A stretch of DNA of 5,450 bases, taken from assembly GCA_005889025.1 (NCBI GenBank), contig VBCZ01000158.1:1-5450 (forward strand), given 5' to 3'. The position numbers and the translations under genes are program-made. The notes under the pieces are model-generated. The model was given only the letters and a program-made list of their open reading frames with translations, did no database searches and was not told the DNA's origin. Positions within the stretch are counted from its first letter, which is position 1; every line of letters starts with the position of its first letter. This DNA comes from Betaproteobacteria bacterium. GTDB lineage: Bacteria > Pseudomonadota > Gammaproteobacteria > Burkholderiales > Casimicrobiaceae. Below, piece after piece: positions 5,350 through 5,450 of this stretch.

Positions 5350-5450
5350 CACAGGGCCGGATTTATCCAGCCGCGATGTTTGAAGGCCAGCCCGTGCGGA
5401 TAAATCGGCACCTATGGCTCCCGCCGGATCAACGCAAAGCTCGCCACGAT
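5350..5450 (-). repeat. REPIN-like composite repeat, copy 2, reaching the window edge
   Basis: Two REP-like hairpins face each other. The left one spans 5355-5372 (GGCCGGAT, TT, ATCCAGCC; one mismatched pair). The right one spans 5394-5411 (GTGCGGAT, AA, ATCGGCAC; one mismatched pair) and is followed by CTAT, a variant of the CTAC that gives GTAG in copy 1. They are separated by 21 bases containing TTGAAGGC, also found in copy 1. The tail CGCCGGATCAACGCAAAGC matches copy 1 with a few changes. The copies lie 231 bases apart in the same orientation. The true right end is not visible. Confidence 0.6.

Larger units (their letters stand above)
5008..5450. other. Non-coding right end with repeats and no credible gene
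   Basis: These 443 bases contain no open frame with a recognisable protein, no tRNA-like cloverleaf, and no array of spaced repeats. They hold a GC-rich hairpin just after the dehydrogenase, two REPIN-like composite repeats, and a small perfect hairpin between them. A 108-codon open frame on the minus strand overlaps the dehydrogenase end and has an Arg/Ser-rich composition typical of a chance frame. Confidence 0.6.

Noticed and set aside
5124..5450. CRISPR array
   Set aside because: Only two diverged copies 231 bases apart, each with internal opposing hairpins; no regular spacers and no cas genes.

Overview
GC-rich (roughly 60% or more) bacterial DNA, most likely from a betaproteobacterium or close relative. 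The support is the gene order on the minus strand (FmdB-type zinc-ribbon protein, DUF502 membrane protein, aspS), which I recall as a common betaproteobacterial arrangement, plus protein sequences close to remembered proteobacterial homologues. The species cannot be named from this window.

Layout. Positions 1-2632 hold a minus-strand cluster read right to left: a small FmdB-family zinc-ribbon protein (2273-2632), a DUF502 inner-membrane protein (1599-2249) and aspartyl-tRNA synthetase (1455 to the window edge, C-terminus missing). A 168-bp divergent intergenic region (2633-2800) with a perfect TATAAT facing the fmdB side separates this from a plus-strand group: an NfeD-family membrane protein (2801-3250), a QmcA/stomatin-type SPFH protein (3267-4187) and a short-chain dehydrogenase strongly resembling type II 3-hydroxyacyl-CoA dehydrogenase/HSD10 (4240-5007). 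Positions 5008-5450 hold no credible gene. They contain two copies of a REP/REPIN-like composite repeat and small hairpins.

How the genes relate. aspS is a translation gene; its two upstream partners are conserved neighbours of unknown role. NfeD and the SPFH protein are a classic pair: SPFH proteins oligomerise on the membrane and the small NfeD protein is thought to anchor or organise them. The dehydrogenase is probably an independent metabolic gene for branched-chain or short-chain acyl-CoA oxidation that happens to lie downstream.

No undescribed defence, mobile or biosynthetic system was found. The points most worth a second look are the REPIN-like repeats at the right end, AspRS residues that predict a non-discriminating enzyme (implying tRNA-dependent Asn synthesis), the TTG start of aspS, and the unusual hairpin and duplicated leader between DUF502 and aspS.
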